A stretch of 64,000 bases of DNA from SAR324 cluster bacterium (GTDB lineage Bacteria > SAR324 > NAC60-12), in contig JACNJW010000054.1 of the NCBI GenBank assembly GCA_014382365.1, positions 1 to 64,000 of the forward strand, in the 5' to 3' direction. Under the pieces are notes generated by a model. It was not told the origin of the DNA. It was given only the letters and a program-made list of their open reading frames with translations, and ran no database searches. Made by a program: the position numbers and the translations under genes. Of the stretch, positions 45,703 to 56,744 are shown in pieces. Position 1 is the stretch's first letter, and every line of letters begins with the position of its first letter.

Positions 45703-47094
45703 ATGTTAAAAATTGCAATTATACTGAAACGACCTGCATTTTCAGCTGTTATATTTTGCGTGCTGCTCATTTTTTTCAGCACCATCCCGGAAATTATCCC
45801 TCCTGATCATACTTCCGATTTCTCGCTCACATTTCAACATTCTCCTGAAACTAAAACTGTAGTAAGTGAAGAACTGCTGGATTTTGATTTTCCTCCAAGA
45901 ACAGGCACACCTTTAGAAATTCCAGCAATTCCTAGAGATTTGGAAAGGTTTCAATTACTGCATTCTGTCGGCTTTCTGCATCAAACCTACTTTAAAGAAA
46001 AGCATGTTCAGCATCACAATGAAAGTCTGCGCAGACTTTTTATGATGTTTATGCAGTATGAGTCCATCAGCAGACTCAGATTCAATCGTGGAACAAAGCG
46101 TTTAGCATCACAAACGGATATTGAAGGCCTGGCAGATCACATTCTTAACAGCCTCTGGTATCGAGAAGCACTGCTAAGGTTTTCTTCAAACAATGACTAC
46201 GGATTTTCTGAAGAGAGAATGATTCGTATTCTAATCTCAATTCAGGCTGCAGCACATTATTTTGAGTTACCGTATCCCGCATTATTCTGTTTGTTTTTTC
46301 AGGAATCAAAATTCGACTTCCTGGCCAACAGTCCAACCGGGGCAAAAGGCGTTGGGCAATTGACCAGCATAGGATTAAGGCAAATTCAACGTTTACGCAG
46401 AATCTCTACTAATGAGCTTAAACTACAAAGTACTGCAGACTACCTAAATCAAGTATATACTGACCCTCAAATACTAAAATGGCTTACTAATCTTGGCTTC
46501 AAAACAAATCTTCCTGAAATATCTGCAATTCCTGAAACAATCATCTTTACCAGACTTACATCATCTTTCATGAGGAAAGTCGGCAAAGAACTGGAGAAAG
46601 AGGGGCAAGCTTTTGGAAAAAATATCGGACTGCTGTGGTTTCTAAGCAAAAGACTGAGGCGCGGAAGAATTTTACCCAGCCGTTATGCTCAACTACACAA
46701 AGTTTTTGCAACCATGCTAGAAAAACAATATGCAAGTTCAGCTGCAAGTGTCTACAATATTGAGACAAATATTCTGCTGTCAACAATGCTCTTCAATCAC
46801 TATTACCATTATCGTTGGAGATACGGCAAAAAGGTTTTTAAATTACCTTCTGAAACAAGAGTAATCCTGGCTGCAGCAGCATACAATCACGGTCAAACTG
46901 GAATGCGGCGTTTTTTAAACAATCTTAGACATGAGTTCCCAATGCTGGACTTTGAGCAGCTTTCTGCTCAAAAAATGAGATCACTGCTCACAACACGTCG
47001 ACTCTCACGTGCTCTAAAAAGCCCGTATTACAAAATTCGGGAAGCCTCAAGACACGTCAGAAAAGTTATGCAGTGTGCAGTAAACAGTTCTTGA
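45703..47094 (+). CDS. membrane-anchored lytic transglycosylase (SLT domain)
   Basis: The 463-residue protein has an N-terminal membrane/signal segment (about 10-30) and an SLT lysozyme-like domain starting near 200: F-F-Q-E-S-K-F with the catalytic glutamate, then N-S-P-T-G-A-K-G-V-G-Q-L-T, and a later A-A-A-Y-N-H-G-Q-T-G-M that resembles the final SLT motif. A long helical insert separates the motifs. The enzyme should cleave peptidoglycan in the periplasm. It stands alone and converges with the ABC exporter gene. Confidence 0.85.
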   Translation: MLKIAIILKRPAFSAVIFCVLLIFFSTIPEIIPPDHTSDFSLTFQHSPETKTVVSEELLDFDFPPRTGTPLEIPAIPRDLERFQLLHSVGFLHQTYFKEKHVQHHNESLRRLFMMFMQYESISRLRFNRGTKRLASQTDIEGLADHILNSLWYREALLRFSSNNDYGFSEERMIRILISIQAAAHYFELPYPALFCLFFQESKFDFLANSPTGAKGVGQLTSIGLRQIQRLRRISTNELKLQSTADYLNQVYTDPQILKWLTNLGFKTNLPEISAIPETIIFTRLTSSFMRKVGKELEKEGQAFGKNIGLLWFLSKRLRRGRILPSRYAQLHKVFATMLEKQYASSAASVYNIETNILLSTMLFNHYYHYRWRYGKKVFKLPSETRVILAAAAYNHGQTGMRRFLNNLRHEFPMLDFEQLSAQKMRSLLTTRRLSRALKSPYYKIREASRHVRKVMQCAVNSS

Positions 47095-47132
47095 ATCTGT
47101 TGCAGACTTTTCTGTAAATTCTTACCTAATTT

Positions 47133-48998
47133 TCAGCGATATCCTGCAGCCTGTAATTGAAATAAATCTGCATACTGCCCACCTGCAGCCAGCAATTCCT
47201 CATGTGTACCATGTTCCAATAATTTGCCTTCGTGCAAAACAACAATCCTGTCTGCCATACGTACAGTAGAAAATCGGTGAGAAATTAACACTGCACACTT
47301 GTCAACAGTCAACTCTACAAAGCGCCGAAACACTTCATGTTCTGCACGCGCATCCAGCGCTGCAGTAGGCTCATCTAAAATCAATAGCTGTGCGTCGCGC
47401 ATATAAACTCTGGCTATTGCTATTTTTTGCCACTCACCTCCGGACAAATTAGTGCCCTGTTTAAACCAGCGACCAATCATTTGCTGATAACCCTCAGGTA
47501 GTTTTTCAATTACGGTATCAGCCAAACTACGTTGTGCAGCAACTTTAATGCGGGACTCATTTTCACGATCATCAATTCGTCCGACCGCAATATTTTCTGC
47601 AGCCGTTAAATGATATTTCACATAATCCTGAAAAATTACTCCTACCGCATCACGCAACCCATCCAGGTTATATTCACGTAAATCGTGTCCATCCAGTATA
47701 ATTCTACCTTCTACGGGATCATAGAGACGAGTCAGTAATTTAACAAGTGTGGTTTTACCTGCCCCATTTTCACCAACCAAAGCCAGTTTTTCACCTGGAT
47801 ACAGAGTAAAAGAGACATTCCGTAATACCCATTGTTCCATTTGCGGATAGCGAAAACTCACATTTTCAAAAGTAAATCCATCCCGAATGGACTCTGGAAA
47901 AGGGAGTGGATTCTCTTTTGACTTGATCCGGGGTTGCATTTCAAGAAAATCGAAGAGATCCCGAAGATAAAGCGCACTGTCTGCAATGCTCGAAAATCTT
48001 ATCAGGATTGTTTCCATCAAAGTTCTCAAACGTAAAAAAGATCCTGATAGAAATGTAAGATCTCCTAAAGTAAGTTCGCCCTGCACGGTTCGAAATATTA
48101 TCACTGCATAAGCTGTGTAATATCCCAGACTTCCTGCCATAGAAAGCAGCCCACCCCAGGCTGCACGTCCAACAGCAAGGCTCCTGTTCGCCTGATAATA
48201 TTCTCCTGCCAATTTTTTGTAACGACTTCCAAAAAATCCTGCCAGACCAAATATTTTTACTTCTTTTGCAGTTTCGTCACTTGCTCCTGCAAATCGCAAA
48301 TAATCCAGCTCCCGCCGCTCCTGCGTCCAACCATACATTAGGGAATAACTCTGGCTGTTAAAATGTGTCTCACCTAAAAATGCAGGCAGAAGTGTCAGTG
48401 CCAACAGCAGCAAAAGCCAGGCGTTAAATGTAATCAAAGCTGCTGCTAAAAAAAAGACGGTGATACTGTCCTGTAACTGTGAAAGGGCCTGTGACATCAA
48501 CAAAATGCGGCTTGAGGCCTGTCTGCGGGCACGCTCGAGCTTATCATAAAATTCTGAATCTTCGAAACATTCAAGATCAAGTCTTGCCGACTGCTGCATT
48601 AGACGTAAGGATATTTCGTGTGAAACTAGATCACCCAGCAAACTGTCCACCAAAGCTATTCCCCGCCCCAGTAAATCTGATAAAATTGCCAGACCCAGTT
48701 CAATCAATACGTAAGTGATTAACAGGGACATTTCGGGATTTTCAAACGAAATTTCAATATTGCTAGACGAAACTCTTACAATTTCATCAATAATCAGTTT
48801 TCCCACATAGAGCATCGTGAGAGGCAAAGAAGCCCTGACAACACGCAGCAGAACATTCAAAACCGTCAGACAGCGGTCACAGTTCCAAATTAAACTGAAA
48901 AATTCTGGCAGATTCCTGAGTGCACCTAATCGTTCACGAAAATCTAAATCACGTGCCGGACGATGAGATCCGGAAGTGTTTTTTCGTCGTTGTTGCAT
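47133..48998 (-). CDS. ABC transporter, fused permease and ATPase (exporter type)
   Basis: The 621-residue half-transporter has six membrane helices (about 35-330) and a C-terminal ATPase: Walker A G-E-N-G-A-G-K-T-T, signature N-L-S-G-G-E-W-Q-K, Walker B L-L-I-L-D-E-P, and the H-loop L-I-S-H-R-F. It would work as a homodimeric exporter in the inner membrane. Substrate unknown; no partner gene is adjacent. Confidence 0.93.
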   Translation of the reverse strand: MQQRRKNTSGSHRPARDLDFRERLGALRNLPEFFSLIWNCDRCLTVLNVLLRVVRASLPLTMLYVGKLIIDEIVRVSSSNIEISFENPEMSLLITYVLIELGLAILSDLLGRGIALVDSLLGDLVSHEISLRLMQQSARLDLECFEDSEFYDKLERARRQASSRILLMSQALSQLQDSITVFFLAAALITFNAWLLLLLALTLLPAFLGETHFNSQSYSLMYGWTQERRELDYLRFAGASDETAKEVKIFGLAGFFGSRYKKLAGEYYQANRSLAVGRAAWGGLLSMAGSLGYYTAYAVIIFRTVQGELTLGDLTFLSGSFLRLRTLMETILIRFSSIADSALYLRDLFDFLEMQPRIKSKENPLPFPESIRDGFTFENVSFRYPQMEQWVLRNVSFTLYPGEKLALVGENGAGKTTLVKLLTRLYDPVEGRIILDGHDLREYNLDGLRDAVGVIFQDYVKYHLTAAENIAVGRIDDRENESRIKVAAQRSLADTVIEKLPEGYQQMIGRWFKQGTNLSGGEWQKIAIARVYMRDAQLLILDEPTAALDARAEHEVFRRFVELTVDKCAVLISHRFSTVRMADRIVVLHEGKLLEHGTHEELLAAGGQYADLFQLQAAGYR

Positions 48999-49135
48999 TG
49001 ATCTTTTATTGTTTCTGGAAATATCTGATTAGAAAATGCTTTAGCAGTCTGGCAAGTACAAAATTAATAATTTTTTCTTTCAGAGATACTAACATGTTTT
49101 TAAAAACTATTCAGATTGAAATTGCAACTTTTAGC

Positions 49136-49156
49136 TATTTTACCTAACGTAAAATA
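49136..49156. promoter_or_regulatory. 8-bp inverted repeat ahead of the acyl-CoA operon
   Basis: TATTTTAC and GTAAAATA flank CTAAC, ending 31 bp before the gcdH start. A weak promoter (TTTACC, 16-bp spacer, TATTCT) overlaps it. Position and symmetry suit a repressor operator for the gcdH-icmF operon. The regulator is not in the window. Confidence 0.42.
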
Positions 49157-49187
49157 TATATATTCTAACTATTATTAAGGTTTTATC

Positions 49188-50378
49188 ATGTCACAATCCA
49201 AGCAGAGAGCAGCCTTTGACTGGGCTGATCCCATGTTACTTAATCAACAGCTTACAGAAGAAGAAAGACTGATTCGGGACACGGCCCGTGATTTTAGTCA
49301 GGACAAATTAATGCCAAGAGTCTTGGAAGCCAACCGGAATGAGGTTTTTGACCGTGAAATTATGACTGAATTTGGAGAATTTGGATTTTTAGGTTCAACT
49401 CTCCCGGAAGAATATGGTGGTGTCGGTGCAAATTATGTTTCCTATGGGTTAATAGCCCGTGAAGTGGAACGGGTTGATTCAGGTTATCGTTCAGCAATGA
49501 GTGTGCAGTCTAGTCTGGTTATGCATCCAATTTACTCCTACGGTAGCGAAGAACAACGTAAAAAATACCTGCCCAAACTTGCTACTGCAGAATGGATAGG
49601 CTGTTTTGGTTTGACCGAACCGAATCATGGTTCAGATCCTGGAAGTATGGAAGCAAGAGCCCGGACAGTTGATGGTGGTTTTCAACTGACAGGCAACAAA
49701 ATGTGGATTACTAATTCACCGATTGCAGATGTCTTTGTTGTCTGGGCCAAAAATGACGACGGCGTTATTCGCGGTTTTATCTTGGAGAAAGGTATGCAGG
49801 GACTTAGTGCTCCTAAAATCAGCGGAAAAATGTCACTGCGACCTTCGATCACAGGTGAGATCGTGATGGACAATGTCTTTGTACCAAAAGAAAATGAATT
49901 ACCAAATGTCTCAGGACTTAAAGGTCCTTTTGGTTGTCTGAACCGTGCCCGTTTCGGCATTGCCTGGGGAGTGCTCGGTGCGGCTGAATTCTGCTGGATG
50001 CAGGCGAGACAGTATACACTGGACAGAATTCAGTTTGGAAGACCACTTGCTGCAAATCAATTGATTCAAAAAAAGCTGGCCGACATGCAAACAGAAATTA
50101 CACTCGGTCTGCAGGGAGTTCTGCAGATGGGACGACTGATGGATCAGGATAAATGTGCTCCGGAATTAATTTCGTTGATGAAACGTAACAACTGCGGCAA
50201 AGCCCTGGACATTGCCCGACTTGCGCGTGACATGCACGGCGGAAACGGGATCTCTGATGAATTTCATGTCATTCGTCACTTGATGAATCTGGAAACAGTC
50301 AATACTTATGAAGGCACACACGATATACATGCCCTCATTCTTGGACGCGCACAAACCGGTATTCAGGCGTTTTGTTAA
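49188..50378 (+). CDS. gcdH: glutaryl-CoA dehydrogenase family acyl-CoA dehydrogenase
   Basis: The 396-residue protein is an acyl-CoA dehydrogenase. It has [24 protein letters not shown], and at the C-terminus [14 protein letters not shown], with the catalytic glutamate. The N-terminal D-W-x-D-P-x-L-L and V-Q-S-S-L segments are typical of GcdH, which turns glutaryl-CoA into crotonyl-CoA (lysine/tryptophan breakdown). It leads a four-gene plus-strand operon ending with IcmF. Confidence 0.9.
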   Translation: MSQSKQRAAFDWADPMLLNQQLTEEERLIRDTARDFSQDKLMPRVLEANRNEVFDREIMTEFGEFGFLGSTLPEEYGGVGANYVSYGLIAREVERVDSGYRSAMSVQSSLVMHPIYSYGSEEQRKKYLPKLATAEWIGCFGLTEPNHGSDPGSMEARARTVDGGFQLTGNKMWITNSPIADVFVVWAKNDDGVIRGFILEKGMQGLSAPKISGKMSLRPSITGEIVMDNVFVPKENELPNVSGLKGPFGCLNRARFGIAWGVLGAAEFCWMQARQYTLDRIQFGRPLAANQLIQKKLADMQTEITLGLQGVLQMGRLMDQDKCAPELISLMKRNNCGKALDIARLARDMHGGNGISDEFHVIRHLMNLETVNTYEGTHDIHALILGRAQTGIQAFC

Positions 50379-50399
50379 TTTTCCGGAACTAATTTGAAT

Positions 50400-51512
50400 A
50401 TGCTGATTCAGCCAAAACCTCTCAATAGATTAGTCGCAGCCATTCTCAAAAAAGGCGGAAGCAGTAACGAAGAGGCCCTTGTGGTGGCAGACCATCTGGT
50501 TCGTTCAAATTTGGCAGGTCACGACAGTCACGGTGTCGGTATGCTGCCGTTTTATGTACGGATGCTCAAAGCGAATTTGCTGCATCCGAACCAAAAACCG
50601 GATCTTCTTAAAGCTGACGGCTCGATTATGATGTTTGACGGCCAACGCGGTTACGGGCAGGCCGTCGGTAAAATCGCCATGGAGCAGGCGATTGAAAAAT
50701 GTCGGGAAACCGGACTGGTTTTAATGACCCTCCGTAACACGCACCACCTTGGACGAATCGGCACCTACGGTGAACAAAGCATCGCAGCAGGAATGGTCTC
50801 ACTGCATTTTGTCAATGTGACTGACCACTCACCACTTGTTGCACCTTTTCGGGGCTCTGACGCCCGTTTTTCAACAAATCCGATTTGCCTTGCCATGCCA
50901 GGAACTAAAAAACAGCCTCCCGCACCGGACGTTCCGGCAGTTTTACTGGACATGGCAACCAGTCGCATAGCTCTTGGCAAAACACGGGTTGCTTTAAATA
51001 AAGATGAAGCACTTACAGATGGTTTGGTTATCAACCACAAAGGACAACCAAGCACCGACCCCGGTGTTATGGCCGGATACTTATTTCCGGAACGTCCTGA
51101 CAATCCTCCGCTCGGCGCACTGACTCCCCTTGGAGAATATAAGGGTTACGGTCTGGCACTCTTTTGTGAACTGCTGGGGGGAATGCTCAGCAGCGGCGGA
51201 ACCATACAGCCTGAAAACGAGCGTCGCAACAGTATCATCAACAATATGTTTACCTTGGTAATTGATCCAGCCAGATTGGTGGATGTCCCCTGGATGCAGC
51301 ACGAAGTAGAAGCACTAGTTGCACACGCCAAAGGTTCTCCACCTGCTAATCCTGACGAACCTGTCCTGGTCGCCGGAGATCCGGAACGTATTTCACTACA
51401 AGAGCGTCAGTTACATGGCATTCCAATTGATGACACAACCTGGGAGCAAATTCTTGAAGGTGGCAAAACATTAGGTCTTAGCCAAAATGAAATGCTGGAT
51501 TTGAAAGCTTAA
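50400..51512 (+). CDS. Ldh2-family (malate/L-lactate/ureidoglycolate-type) NAD(P) dehydrogenase
   Basis: The 370-residue protein belongs to the Ldh_2 fold: H-D-S-H-G-V-G-M, N-T-H-H-L-G-R-I-G-T-Y-G-E, L-D-M-A-T-S, and G-E-Y-K-G-Y-G-L-A-L. These enzymes reduce 2-oxoacids or oxidise 2-hydroxyacids with NAD(P). H-L-G-R-I-G is closest to the YbiC/HcxB hydroxycarboxylate type by eye. I start at ATG 50400; a TTG two codons earlier is possible. It follows gcdH by 21 bp. Confidence 0.87.
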   Translation: MLIQPKPLNRLVAAILKKGGSSNEEALVVADHLVRSNLAGHDSHGVGMLPFYVRMLKANLLHPNQKPDLLKADGSIMMFDGQRGYGQAVGKIAMEQAIEKCRETGLVLMTLRNTHHLGRIGTYGEQSIAAGMVSLHFVNVTDHSPLVAPFRGSDARFSTNPICLAMPGTKKQPPAPDVPAVLLDMATSRIALGKTRVALNKDEALTDGLVINHKGQPSTDPGVMAGYLFPERPDNPPLGALTPLGEYKGYGLALFCELLGGMLSSGGTIQPENERRNSIINNMFTLVIDPARLVDVPWMQHEVEALVAHAKGSPPANPDEPVLVAGDPERISLQERQLHGIPIDDTTWEQILEGGKTLGLSQNEMLDLKA

Positions 51513-51559
51513 CTTATTCATCAGCAGATTCCATTCATCTTGAAAAACAATGGCAGCTC

Positions 51560-52249
51560 ATGCTAAAAAACAAAATATCCTACTATCTTGGAATTGGAGA
51601 CAATTCGGTTACTAACTTAGAAAAAATCATTTCAGGAATAGGTGGATTTATTGGAATTTTCTGTATTATTTACATCAGTACACTTTTTGTTGGTGCAGAA
51701 GAGGCAGTCTATATTGTACCGTCAATGGGGGCTTCCGCAGTCTTACTCTTTGCAGTACCTCACAGTGCACTTGGACAACTCTGGAATGTTATCGGTGGGC
51801 ATTTGATTTCCGCCGCAATCGGAGTAGCCTGTTACCAGTGGTTACCTTCCGGAGGCATTGCTGCTGCTGCAAGTGTCGGCCTGGCAATTGGAGCAATGTA
51901 TTATGCACGCTGTATTCATCCGCCTGGTGGTGCAACTGCGCTGGCGGCAGTCATTGGAGGACCGAACATTCATGCGCTGGGCTACGGCTATATTTTGACA
52001 CCAGTTGCCATTAACACTGCAACCATTCTCTTAGTCGCATTGTTGTTCAATGCCTTTTTTCACTGGCGACGCTACCCGGCTTTTCTACTGGCAAAAGATC
52101 CTGATGTAGACTACAATCAGCATGCTTATGCACCAGTGGATTATGCGGATTTTGTCTCTGCACTTAGTCAAATGGACACTTTCATAGATCTTACCGAAGA
52201 TGATTTGCTGAAAATATACCGATTTGCAACCGGAAGAGATGTAAATTAA
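51560..52249 (+). CDS. HPP family membrane protein
   Basis: The 229-residue protein has about five membrane helices and the defining H-P-P-G-G-A-T-A-L motif, plus V-P-S-M-G-A-S-A. Some HPP proteins transport nitrite into chloroplasts; the bacterial role is mostly unknown. A cytoplasmic C-terminal tail of about 60 residues is acidic. Here it lies between the Ldh2 gene and icmF, 17 bp upstream of the latter. Confidence 0.9.
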   Translation: MLKNKISYYLGIGDNSVTNLEKIISGIGGFIGIFCIIYISTLFVGAEEAVYIVPSMGASAVLLFAVPHSALGQLWNVIGGHLISAAIGVACYQWLPSGGIAAAASVGLAIGAMYYARCIHPPGGATALAAVIGGPNIHALGYGYILTPVAINTATILLVALLFNAFFHWRRYPAFLLAKDPDVDYNQHAYAPVDYADFVSALSQMDTFIDLTEDDLLKIYRFATGRDVN

Positions 52250-52266
52250 AAAAATTAAAAACTACA

Positions 52267-55200
52267 ATGAATTCCCCACTATCTGGAAAAAGTCCTGTCA
52301 AACTCAAAAACAAAGTTCGATTTATAACAGCCACCAGTTTGTTTGACGGACACGACGCTGCAATAAACATCATGCGCCGTATTATGCAGTCACAAGGTGC
52401 AGAGGTGATTCATCTTGGTCACGACCGTAGTGTGGAGGAAATCGTCACTGCTGCTATTCAGGAAGATGTGCAGGGAATCGCTGTAAGTTCTTATCAAGGC
52501 GGACACATGGAATTTTTCCGTTACATGGTTGATTTGTTGCGGGAAACCGGAAGTTCCGGTGGAGAAGGATCCGGTCATATTCAGGTATTTGCCGGAGGAG
52601 GAGGTGTGATCATCCCGGCTGAGATACAGGAATTGACTAAATACGGTGTTAACCGGGTTTACTCTCCTGATGACGGACGAGAGCTTGGATTGGAGGGAAT
52701 GATTGCTGATATGCTCAAACGCGCGGATTTTCCAATTTTGGCAAACAAATTTGAGCCTGGATATAAAATACATAATTCAAAAAATGTAAAGCAGATTGCC
52801 CAAAATTTGAGCTGGATTGAACAAAAAATTGCGGAACCGAAAATACTGCAAAATATGCTGGCAAAACTCCCGGACAATTCCGAGGTTCCAGTGATTGGTT
52901 TAACCGGTACAGGAGGTGCAGGAAAATCCTGTCTGACTGATGAGTTTGTGCGTAATTTCCTTGAAGAATTTCCAGACAAACAAGTTGCAATCATTTCGGT
53001 TGATCCTTCAAAACGTAAAACAGGCGGTGCTCTACTCGGTGACCGAATGCGCATGAATTCGATTAACGATCCACGTGTGTTCATGCGTTCAATGGCCACC
53101 AGGCGTTCAAATTTAGCTACTTCCGCGGCTTTAGATGGAGCAGTTCGACTGCTGCGTACCTGTGCTTTCGATTTAATTTTTGTAGAAACAGCAGGAATTG
53201 GACAAAGCGATTCAGAAATTGCTGATTTTGTTGATTTAAGTCTTTATGTAATGACTCCGGAGTATGGTGCAGCAACTCAGCTTGAAAAGATTGATATGAT
53301 CGACTTTGCTGATTGCATTGTGATAAATAAATTCGACAAACCCGGTGCAGAAGACGCTTTGCTTGCAGTGAGAAAACAATATAGACGCAGCCGCAATGAT
53401 TTTGATGCTGTCCCGGAGACTATGCCGGTCTTTGGTGTGGTAGCCAACCGATTTAACGACAGTGGAACAAATTGGCTCTATCACAAAACTATGGATATGC
53501 TGATTGAGAAAAAAAGTCTCTCATGGAAGCATAATCAACATATAGAATATGCAGTTTCAGAAATGACAGAGCTGATTCCAGCAGACCGTAAAGAGTATTT
53601 ACGGCAAATTTCTTCCACAGTCAGGAATTACAAGAAACAGCTTGGAGCTCAAACTAAACTTGCCGCAGAATGCGGACAGTTGTACGGAACACTGCAGCAA
53701 ATGCATGGAGAATCAGAAAAACAAATAAAAGAAAATAAACTCCAGTCATATCCGTTGGAGAACATAACAGAGAAGGCACGTCCTGTTGCCGAGCTTTACA
53801 ACAAAAAACTATCAAAACTACCCGAAACTCTACAAAAACAGCTTAGAGATTTTGAGCAAAATCGCCAAAGTTACCTGGTAGATAATTTTCAATTTAATGT
53901 GCGGGAAAAAGTTCTAGAGATGGAAAATCACCGGACGAGCCTTTCCGGACTCAAAATTCCAAAAATTGCCACTCCCAAATTCGAAGATTGGGGTGAAATA
54001 TCACGTTGGTTGGGTTTGGAAAATTTTCCCGGAAGTTTTCCTTTCACTGCAGGAGTTTTTCCATTTAAGCGTGAAGGTGAAGATCCAACACGGATGTTTG
54101 CCGGAGAAGGTATTGCGGAACGAACAAACAGACGTTTTCATCTACTGGCTCATGAGCAGCCTGCAACACGCTTAAGCACAGCTTTTGACTCAGTTACACT
54201 CTATGGTTCAAACCCACATTCTCGGCCTGATATCTACGGAAAAATAGGTAATGCCGGCGTTTCTATCTGTACTGTTGATGATGCAAAGCGACTTTATTCC
54301 GGCTTTGATTTACTGTTAGCCAACACCTCAGTTTCAATGACCATCAACGGACCCGCACCAATTATTCTTGCATTTTTCATGAATGCAGCAATTGATCAGC
54401 AGGTGGAAAAACATCTGCGCGAAAACGGGAGACTTGAAGAAGCAAAAAAAACACTCCGCCAGCATTACCTTGAACAGGATTTATCTCCTCCGGAATATCG
54501 CATGGAACTTCCGAAACATCACAATGGGTTGGGACTGGACCTGCTGGGGATATCTGCAAAACACTATGTTGATAAAGAAACTTACGGCAGAATCAAAGAT
54601 GATGTTTTAAACAATGTCCGTGGAACTGTGCAGGCGGACATTCTAAAAGAAGATCAGGCTCAAAACACCTGTATTTTCAGTACAAACTTTGCACTGAGGA
54701 TGATGGGTGACATTCAGGAATATTTTACCGCCAATGATGTCCGCAACTTTTACTCTGTCAGCATTTCCGGGTATCACATTGCAGAGGCCGGAGCAAACCC
54801 GATCAGTCAAGTAGCTTTCACACTGGCCAACGGATTCACACTTATTGAGTATTATCTGGCACGCGGTTTGGCGATTGACGATTTTGCACGTAACCTGAGC
54901 TTCTTTTTCAGCAATGGAATGGATCCGGAATATGCAGTCATTGGCAGGGTAGCACGCCGTATTTTTGCAGTTACTCTGCGTGATTTATACGGTGCTAATG
55001 AACGCTCACAAAAATTAAAATATCATATCCAGACTTCAGGGCGCTCACTGCATGCCATGGAAATGGACTTCAATGACATCCGTACCACTCTGCAGGCCCT
55101 CTACGCAGTATATGACAACTGCAACTCATTACACACCAACGCTTACGATGAAGCAATCACAACCCCCACAGGCGAATCGGTACGTCGTGCACTTGCAATT

Positions 55201-55719
55201 CAACTAATTATCAATCATGAACTGGGCCAAGCCTACAATCATAATCCGCTGCAGGGAAGCTTTTTGATAGAAGAATTGACAGAACTAGTAGAGGAAGCCA
55301 TTCTGTCGGAATTTGTCCGTATTTCAGAACGCGGTGGTGTCTTGGGAGCAATGGAAACAATGTACCAGCGTAACAAAATTCAGGAAGAGTCACTTTATTA
55401 TGAAACTCTCAAGCATTCCGGTGAGTTGCCAATCATGGGTGTGAATACTTTTCTTAATCCAAATCCTGCTGAAACACAGATGGAGATAGAACTGGCTCGT
55501 TCAACTGATGCAGAAAAAGATATGCAGATTCGTGATTTAGAAAATTTTCAACAGTTCCACTCTGCAGAGCAGAAAAATATTATGGAGCGCCTTAGACAGG
55601 TTGCTTTGAATGACGGCAATATTTTTGAACTGTTAATGGATGCAGTACAGGTGGCATCATTGGGTGAAATCACCCAGCAGCTTTATCAACTGGGTGGTAA
55701 ATATAGACGAAATATGTAA
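52267..55719 (+). CDS. icmF: fused isobutyryl-CoA mutase IcmF (B12 domain, MeaB-like GTPase, mutase)
   Basis: The 1150-residue protein has three parts. An N-terminal B12-binding domain (about 15-155) carries D-G-H-D-A-A, the histidine that ligates cobalt. A MeaB-like G-protein (about 205-460) carries [21 protein letters not shown] and N-K-F-D. A C-terminal TIM-barrel mutase (about 600-1140) carries G-N-A-G-V-S-I-C-T and N-G-P-A-P. This order is specific to IcmF, which interconverts isobutyryl- and n-butyryl-CoA (or pivalyl/isovaleryl in some). The linker (about 470-560) is rather long. It ends the gcdH operon; a hairpin terminator follows. Confidence 0.95.
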   Translation: MNSPLSGKSPVKLKNKVRFITATSLFDGHDAAINIMRRIMQSQGAEVIHLGHDRSVEEIVTAAIQEDVQGIAVSSYQGGHMEFFRYMVDLLRETGSSGGEGSGHIQVFAGGGGVIIPAEIQELTKYGVNRVYSPDDGRELGLEGMIADMLKRADFPILANKFEPGYKIHNSKNVKQIAQNLSWIEQKIAEPKILQNMLAKLPDNSEVPVIGLTGTGGAGKSCLTDEFVRNFLEEFPDKQVAIISVDPSKRKTGGALLGDRMRMNSINDPRVFMRSMATRRSNLATSAALDGAVRLLRTCAFDLIFVETAGIGQSDSEIADFVDLSLYVMTPEYGAATQLEKIDMIDFADCIVINKFDKPGAEDALLAVRKQYRRSRNDFDAVPETMPVFGVVANRFNDSGTNWLYHKTMDMLIEKKSLSWKHNQHIEYAVSEMTELIPADRKEYLRQISSTVRNYKKQLGAQTKLAAECGQLYGTLQQMHGESEKQIKENKLQSYPLENITEKARPVAELYNKKLSKLPETLQKQLRDFEQNRQSYLVDNFQFNVREKVLEMENHRTSLSGLKIPKIATPKFEDWGEISRWLGLENFPGSFPFTAGVFPFKREGEDPTRMFAGEGIAERTNRRFHLLAHEQPATRLSTAFDSVTLYGSNPHSRPDIYGKIGNAGVSICTVDDAKRLYSGFDLLLANTSVSMTINGPAPIILAFFMNAAIDQQVEKHLRENGRLEEAKKTLRQHYLEQDLSPPEYRMELPKHHNGLGLDLLGISAKHYVDKETYGRIKDDVLNNVRGTVQADILKEDQAQNTCIFSTNFALRMMGDIQEYFTANDVRNFYSVSISGYHIAEAGANPISQVAFTLANGFTLIEYYLARGLAIDDFARNLSFFFSNGMDPEYAVIGRVARRIFAVTLRDLYGANERSQKLKYHIQTSGRSLHAMEMDFNDIRTTLQALYAVYDNCNSLHTNAYDEAITTPTGESVRRALAIQLIINHELGQAYNHNPLQGSFLIEELTELVEEAILSEFVRISERGGVLGAMETMYQRNKIQEESLYYETLKHSGELPIMGVNTFLNPNPAETQMEIELARSTDAEKDMQIRDLENFQQFHSAEQKNIMERLRQVALNDGNIFELLMDAVQVASLGEITQQLYQLGGKYRRNM

Positions 55720-55867
55720 TGTGGTAAGCTTACTAAAGCAGGCATTTTCCTGAAATAGAATCGCCTCAAATATAACAAACAATCTGTCTTCTGTCTGTCA
55801 ACAGTTTAGGGTGGGGGAAACTGGAATATTTGAGTTATTTTATTTGCATTTGATCACTGGTCTTCTT

Positions 55868-55902
55868 GAGCCCCGGCGATTAATGTCAAACTCGGGGTTT
55901 TT
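55868..55902 (+). terminator. candidate rho-independent terminator for the icmF operon
   Basis: CCCCG (55871-55875) pairs with CGGGG (55893-55897), extendable by G-U/A-U pairs, with a long loop and a run of five T. It lies about 150 bp past the icmF stop and only works on the plus strand. The 82-codon frame around it is not supported as a gene. Confidence 0.5.
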
Positions 55903-55999
55903 AATGGTTTTATTAGTTACTGAATGGACTTGTAAACAAATGCAACAACAGTTTTTGTCCAAGGTTAATATTATTGTTCACCAAGTTAAATTCAAGACC

Positions 56000-56635
56000 T
56001 TAATGGACTTCACAAACTTGATTAAGTTCAGTCAATGCAATCACGCCTTGACGAATTAAGTTAAATGGTTCTGTCATACAATTGACAATTGTCGATACCT
56101 CATTTCCGGCAGTCTTTCCACCATCTATTATCAACTCCAGCCGATTGTTCAATTGTTCTTCCACTTCGTTTGCAGTTGAACAGGAAGGCCTACCCGACAA
56201 GTTGGCACTGGTGCCTATTATTGGACAGTTCCCCAACTCAATCAGGTGCTGTGCTACAGTTGAGCTTGAGTAACGAACGGCTAAAGTACCGTCCTCGTTA
56301 CGGAGATGTTCTGGAAGTTTCGGGTTGGCTGCTAATATCAAGGTTAATGGTCCCGGCCAAAATGTCTTCATCAACTCGTCAATTCGAGAATCATCCCATT
56401 GACAGAGGAGCGGCAACCATTCTGGCATTACCAGCAACAGTAATGGTTTTTTCTTTGAACGCTGCTTAAGTAGAAAAACACTGTCCTGAACTTCTTTAGA
56501 AAGTGCATTGCCGCCTAAACCATAACAAGTTTCAGTAGGAAATGCTAAAACCTTGTTTAGTGAAAGTGCTCTTTGCACCACCAATTCATCCTGCCTTGAA
56601 AAAGGGAATCTGAGCAATTGAGTTATAATAGCCAT
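56000..56635 (-). CDS. tsaC: threonylcarbamoyl-AMP synthase (Sua5/YrdC/YciO family)
   Basis: The 211-residue protein has F-P-T-E-T-C-Y-G-L-G, the K-x-R motif K-Q-R-S-K-K-K-P, and G-T-S-A-N-L-S-G-R-P-S. It makes threonylcarbamoyl-AMP for the t6A modification of tRNA position 37. It lacks the C-terminal Sua5 domain, so the short TsaC form is likely; YciO is an alternative. Confidence 0.88.
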   Translation of the reverse strand: MAIITQLLRFPFSRQDELVVQRALSLNKVLAFPTETCYGLGGNALSKEVQDSVFLLKQRSKKKPLLLLVMPEWLPLLCQWDDSRIDELMKTFWPGPLTLILAANPKLPEHLRNEDGTLAVRYSSSTVAQHLIELGNCPIIGTSANLSGRPSCSTANEVEEQLNNRLELIIDGGKTAGNEVSTIVNCMTEPFNLIRQGVIALTELNQVCEVH

Positions 56636-56744
56636 TCTGTCCTTTTGAACAGCAATCTGGCAAGTGTGTAATCAGTACACAGCATTATTGATTCAACAGA
56701 AAGCACGTCTCGAGAACCAACTTTTACAGTATTTTTACTTTGAT

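Noticed and set aside
52200..52266. Cobalamin riboswitch for icmF
   Set aside because: Only 17 bp separate HPP and icmF, and no B12-box-like sequence is seen there or in front of gcdH.
55811..56059. 82-codon plus-strand frame after icmF
   Set aside because: It overlaps the terminator hairpin and the 3' end of tsaC, has no family resemblance and no ribosome site.
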